Assembly: GCA_017547315.1 (NCBI GenBank)
Contig: JAFYQA010000190.1
Location: forward strand, 1-8,181
Length of the DNA: 8,181 bases
Reading direction: 5' to 3'
DNA from: Roseburia sp.
GTDB lineage: Bacteria; Bacillota_A; Clostridia; Lachnospirales; Lachnospiraceae
Each line of letters opens with the position of its first letter. Positions within the stretch are counted from its first letter, which is position 1. Both the position numbers and the translations under genes were made by a program. Shown here piece by piece: positions 5,916-8,181 of this stretch. The notes beneath the pieces were generated by a model, which had not been told where the DNA came from, ran no database searches, and saw only the letters and a list, made by a program, of their open reading frames with translations.

Positions 5916-6422
5916 ATGGAAAAATGGAATGCATATACAAAAGACGGACAACTTACCGATAAGATTTTAGTCCGAGGTGAGACAATACCAGAGGGATTCT
6001 ATTTTATGGCATGTGAGATACTGGTGCGCCATATAGATGGAGATTATTTGTGCATGAAACGCTCTGTTAGTAAAGAAAAATTCGGTGGGTATCTGGAAGC
6101 TACTGCAGGCGGAGCGGCATTACTTGGTGAAGATAAATATCAATGCGCGAAGCGTGAATTAAAAGAAGAAACGGGATTGGATTGCGACGAGTTTCGAGAA
6201 ATCGGATGTTTTGTAAGCGATGCGTATCGGAACATTTTTTATTCTTTTGATTGCATCGTGGATTGCGACAAAGATGCTGTGCAGTTGCAAGAAGGTGAGA
6301 CGGAAGGATATGTTTGGATGAGCGAAGATGAGTTCATAAATTTTGTGAATTCAGGAGAAATGATTCCTACGCAGTATGAGCGACATGTGGAGTATTTTAA
6401 GAAGTTGGGATATATCAGATAA
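5916..6422 (+). CDS. Nudix hydrolase
   Basis: This 168-residue protein starts 8 nt after a perfect AAAGGAG site (5901-5907). The Nudix box matches Gx5Ex7REUxEExGU exactly: G66, E72, R80-E81-L82, E84-E85, G87-L88, where the glutamates bind Mg2+ for cleavage of a nucleoside diphosphate linked to another group. The N-terminal WNAYTKDGQLTDKILVRGETIPEGFY segment resembles the start of Nudix proteins of the isopentenyl-diphosphate-isomerase-like/YfcD group, where a leading strand and a basic 'RG' turn come before the core. The C-terminal part (140-168) is helical. It is a cytosolic housekeeping or nucleotide-sanitising enzyme; the substrate cannot be assigned. The next gene, a YbaK-type deacylase, follows after 57 bp. 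Confidence 0.93.
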   Translation: MEKWNAYTKDGQLTDKILVRGETIPEGFYFMACEILVRHIDGDYLCMKRSVSKEKFGGYLEATAGGAALLGEDKYQCAKRELKEETGLDCDEFREIGCFVSDAYRNIFYSFDCIVDCDKDAVQLQEGETEGYVWMSEDEFINFVNSGEMIPTQYERHVEYFKKLGYIR

Positions 6423-6436
6423 GAGGATTATTGACT

Positions 6437-6448
6437 GTCTACGTAGAC
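6437..6448. repeat. 12-bp perfect palindrome between the Nudix and ybaK genes
   Basis: GTCTACGTAGAC is a perfect palindrome, extended by CT on the left and GG on the right as a C-G pair and a U-G wobble. A hairpin would be CTGTC-TACGTA-GACGG. No T-run follows, so it is not a clear terminator; it may be a binding site or an mRNA processing signal. Confidence 0.35.
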
Positions 6449-6479
6449 GGGGAGATTTATATAGAAAGTAGAGAAGAGA

Positions 6480-6959
6480 ATGATGGCAAAGCAAGAAAAA
6501 ACAAATGTCATGCGTATCTTAGACCAGAAGAAAATACCATACGAGGCACATTTTTATGATAGCACAGAAGCAATCGGTGGTATGGAAGTTGCAACTGTCT
6601 TGGGTCAGAATCCCAAACAGGTATTTAAAACGCTGGTAACAATAGGTGCATCAAAACACAATTATGTATTTGTTGTTCCGGTATGGGCAGAATTGAATTT
6701 GAAGAAAGCTGCAAAATCTGTTGGAGAAAAAAACATCGAAATGATAAAATCGAAAGAACTTTTACCGCTGACCGGTTACATTCATGGTGGATGTTCGCCA
6801 ATCGGTATGAAAAAGTTTTTTACGACAACGATTCATGAGACAGCAAGGGAATGGGACACCATTATTTTCAGTGGTGGAAAAATTGGTTGTCAGGTGGAAG
6901 TAGCGTTGGAAGATTTAGCGAAGGTGATTACTTTTACGGTGCAGGATATTTGCGATTAG
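6480..6959 (+). CDS. ybaK: Aminoacyl-tRNA deacylase, YbaK/EbsC type (Cys-tRNA(Pro) deacylase)
   Basis: The 159-residue protein has the YbaK fold. In this family the enzyme hydrolyses misacylated Cys-tRNA(Pro), made when prolyl-tRNA synthetase charges cysteine, and so protects translation accuracy. The key blocks are VFKTLV (48-53), with K50 in the position of the essential lysine, GYIHGGCSPIGMKK (99-112), and SGGKIGCQVEVAL (131-143), which line the substrate pocket. Length is typical. Two ATGs stand side by side (6480 and 6483) behind only a weak purine-rich AGAGAAGAG site, so either could be the start. It follows the Nudix gene by 57 bp and may share its transcript. The assignment to the YbaK subfamily rather than ProX or YeaK is by the HGGCSPIGMKK block. 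Confidence 0.93.
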   Translation: MMAKQEKTNVMRILDQKKIPYEAHFYDSTEAIGGMEVATVLGQNPKQVFKTLVTIGASKHNYVFVVPVWAELNLKKAAKSVGEKNIEMIKSKELLPLTGYIHGGCSPIGMKKFFTTTIHETAREWDTIIFSGGKIGCQVEVALEDLAKVITFTVQDICD

Positions 6960-7072
6960 GATGATAATATATTTTTAAACGAGTTTGGATAAATATCTTA
7001 TGACGTATGGGTTTTTAGAAATATCAGAATAATTAGTTGGGATGTAACAGGAATAAAAGTTGGTGAAATGAT

Positions 7073-7597
7073 ATGTATTTGGTTTCGATATATTTTGATG
7101 AAAAAACAGATAAGCAAATTCAGAAATTCATGACACAGATAGCGGAAAAAACAGGAAATACGTTTATGCAGGATAACCATGTTCCACCGCACATAACCGT
7201 GGCGGCGATAGAGACGCGTGATGAAAATGTAGCAATCGCAGAGTTAGAGAAATGTGTGCAGAAGTTAGAGCAAGGGAAGCTTCGCTTCATCTCAACAGGC
7301 ACATTCTTTCCACAAGTGTTATATTTGGAACCTGTATTGAATGAATACCTGCATGCGTTGGCGTGTGCGGTGAACGAAACAGTAAAGGAGCTGCCGGAGA
7401 CGATAGTTAGTCCATATTATCAGCCATTTAGCTGGCTGCCGCATGTGACACTTGCAAAACAATTGTCGGAAGAACAGATGTTACTTGCATTTCAGACGAT
7501 GCAGAAACGATTTACTTCATTTGAGGGGACAGTGACACGGATAGGAATTGCAAAGACAAATCCACATCGAGATTTGAAGGTGTGGGAGTTGGTATAA
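7073..7597 (+). CDS. 2H phosphoesterase / 2'-5' RNA ligase-like protein
   Basis: The 174-residue protein has the two HxT motifs that define the 2H phosphoesterase superfamily: HIT at 40-42 (in PPHITV) and HVT at 124-126 (in LPHVTLAK). They are about 84 residues apart, as expected for the two lobes. Members hydrolyse or ligate 2',5' or cyclic phosphodiester bonds in RNA or nucleotides; the physiological substrate in Firmicutes is usually unknown. Length is normal. Only a weak GGTGA site precedes the ATG at 7073, and 113 bp separate it from ybaK with no clear promoter or terminator. A second ATG at 7068 is in another frame and is closed at once. The TAA at 7595-7597 overlaps the promoter of the next gene. 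Confidence 0.9.
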   Translation: MYLVSIYFDEKTDKQIQKFMTQIAEKTGNTFMQDNHVPPHITVAAIETRDENVAIAELEKCVQKLEQGKLRFISTGTFFPQVLYLEPVLNEYLHALACAVNETVKELPETIVSPYYQPFSWLPHVTLAKQLSEEQMLLAFQTMQKRFTSFEGTVTRIGIAKTNPHRDLKVWELV

Positions 7598-7598
7598 T
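7590..7598 (+). promoter_or_regulatory. Extended -10 promoter for the M28 peptidase gene
   Basis: TGGTATAAT matches the extended -10 consensus TGnTATAAT exactly. It overlaps the stop codon of the 2H gene. No good -35 lies 17 bp upstream, as is usual for this promoter class. The start point would be near 7605, leaving a leader of about 24 nt that holds AGAGGT (7615-7620), 8 nt before the ATG. Confidence 0.65.
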
Positions 7599-7628
7599 GA
7601 ACAAATATTAGAAAAGAGGTAAATGAAA

Positions 7629-8181
7629 TGACGACATTAGAAATGAAACAAATTTTTGAAGAAACAGCCTACATCCGTACAGGCGGTAGTGCAGAAGAAT
7701 TAAAATGTGCAGAATACATAAAGGAAAAGTGTGCCACATTTGGTGCAGAAGCAGTGATTGAGCCATTCTTAGTTGATATGGCAGAGATTCAGGAAGCAGT
7801 TTTAATAATTGATGGAAAAGAAATTCCATGTAAGGGTTATTTGGGTACAGTAAGTGGAGAAGTAGAGGCACCTCTTTATTATTTAGACGGAAAAGATGCG
7901 TATTCATTAGCTCAGTGCAAGGGCAAAATCGTAATGATTGATGGTTATTTAGGACACTGGGTATATCAGGATATTGTTGAAAATGGTGCAGTTGGTTTTA
8001 TTACCTATGACGGCAATGCCAATTATGCAGATGAAGATATTGATCAGAGAGAATTACGCTCTTATGTAGCAAAAGGCAATTTTATTCCGGGTGTGAATAT
8101 CAATGCGAAAAATGCAATTGACTTGATTAAAAATGATGCGCAGACAGCAAAAATTGTTTTGAAACAGAGACGTTACAAAGG
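7629..8181 (+). CDS. M28-family peptidase (PA-domain containing), 3' truncated by window edge
   Basis: The frame from ATG 7629 is open to the window end, giving 184 complete codons. The opening AYIRTGGSAEELKCAEYIKE (14-33) is typical of the N-terminal helix of M28 aminopeptidase-like proteins. Residues about 80-182 look like an inserted PA (protease-associated) domain, with the pattern CKGKIVMIDG (97-106) and ENGAVGFITYDG (118-129). The two-zinc catalytic block of M28 enzymes normally comes after this and lies outside the window, so activity cannot be judged. No signal peptide is visible, suggesting a cytosolic metallo-aminopeptidase. The start is supported by AGAGGT at 8 nt spacing; an ATG at 7624 in another frame stops after two codons. 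It has its own extended -10 promoter. Confidence 0.85.

Noticed and set aside
7608..7907. 99-residue reverse-strand ORF at the M28 gene start
   Set aside because: It overlaps the M28 coding frame and its ribosome binding site; the Leu/His-rich composition is typical of an antisense shadow.
1..8181. Genetic recoding of TGA as Trp
   Set aside because: All other conserved Trp positions use TGG and no other conserved gene here has an in-frame TGA. Lack of TGA stops in nine genes is compatible with chance in an AT-rich genome.

Overview
The window is AT-rich, with short intergenic gaps, strong GGAGG-type ribosome binding sites and every recognisable gene on the + strand. Codon use, and families such as an AGCS alanine symporter, an M28 peptidase and an Rpn nuclease with a variable coiled-coil tail, suggest a low-GC anaerobic Firmicute, most likely a gut Lachnospiraceae/Clostridia member. 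This assignment is inference; there is no rRNA or other taxonomic marker.

Layout. (1) Bases 1-2840 form a compact run of small-molecule-modifying enzymes: a two-domain GNAT-like acetyltransferase cut by the left edge, an APH-type kinase, a HAD phosphatase and a second GNAT. Gaps are 10-22 bp after allowing for the full-length APH frame, so co-transcription is likely. The APH gene is broken: its frame continues to 1719 with family-like sequence, but codon 237 is TGA where a Trp (TGG) is expected, so 54 residues are lost. (2) Bases 2841-3915 form a self-contained unit: a 141-bp leader with an inverted repeat and a near-palindrome, an Rpn-family PD-(D/E)XK nuclease gene, and a strong hairpin terminator. 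Inside the Rpn gene a GGAGGG Shine-Dalgarno sits 8 nt before an in-frame ATG. It would give a 93-residue C-terminal product, the arrangement reported for Rpn nucleases held in check by an intragenic antitoxin. The shared C-terminal tail carries a 21-bp tandem repeat encoding a coiled-coil heptad. (3) Bases 3916-4216 hold decayed, unrecognised coding sequence. (4) Bases 4271-5796 form a monocistronic alanine/glycine:cation symporter unit with a good sigma-A promoter and a terminator. (5) Bases 5856-7597 hold three small housekeeping or quality-control enzymes: a Nudix hydrolase, a YbaK/EbsC-type aminoacyl-tRNA deacylase and a 2H phosphoesterase. (6) From 7590 a perfect extended -10 promoter overlaps the end of the 2H gene and drives an M28-family peptidase that runs off the right edge.

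The main candidates for something new are the gene-within-gene organisation of the Rpn locus and its repeat tail shared by both products. The next are the single-codon interruption of the APH kinase and the decayed ORF beside the Rpn gene. No IS element, CRISPR array, tRNA or rRNA was seen.
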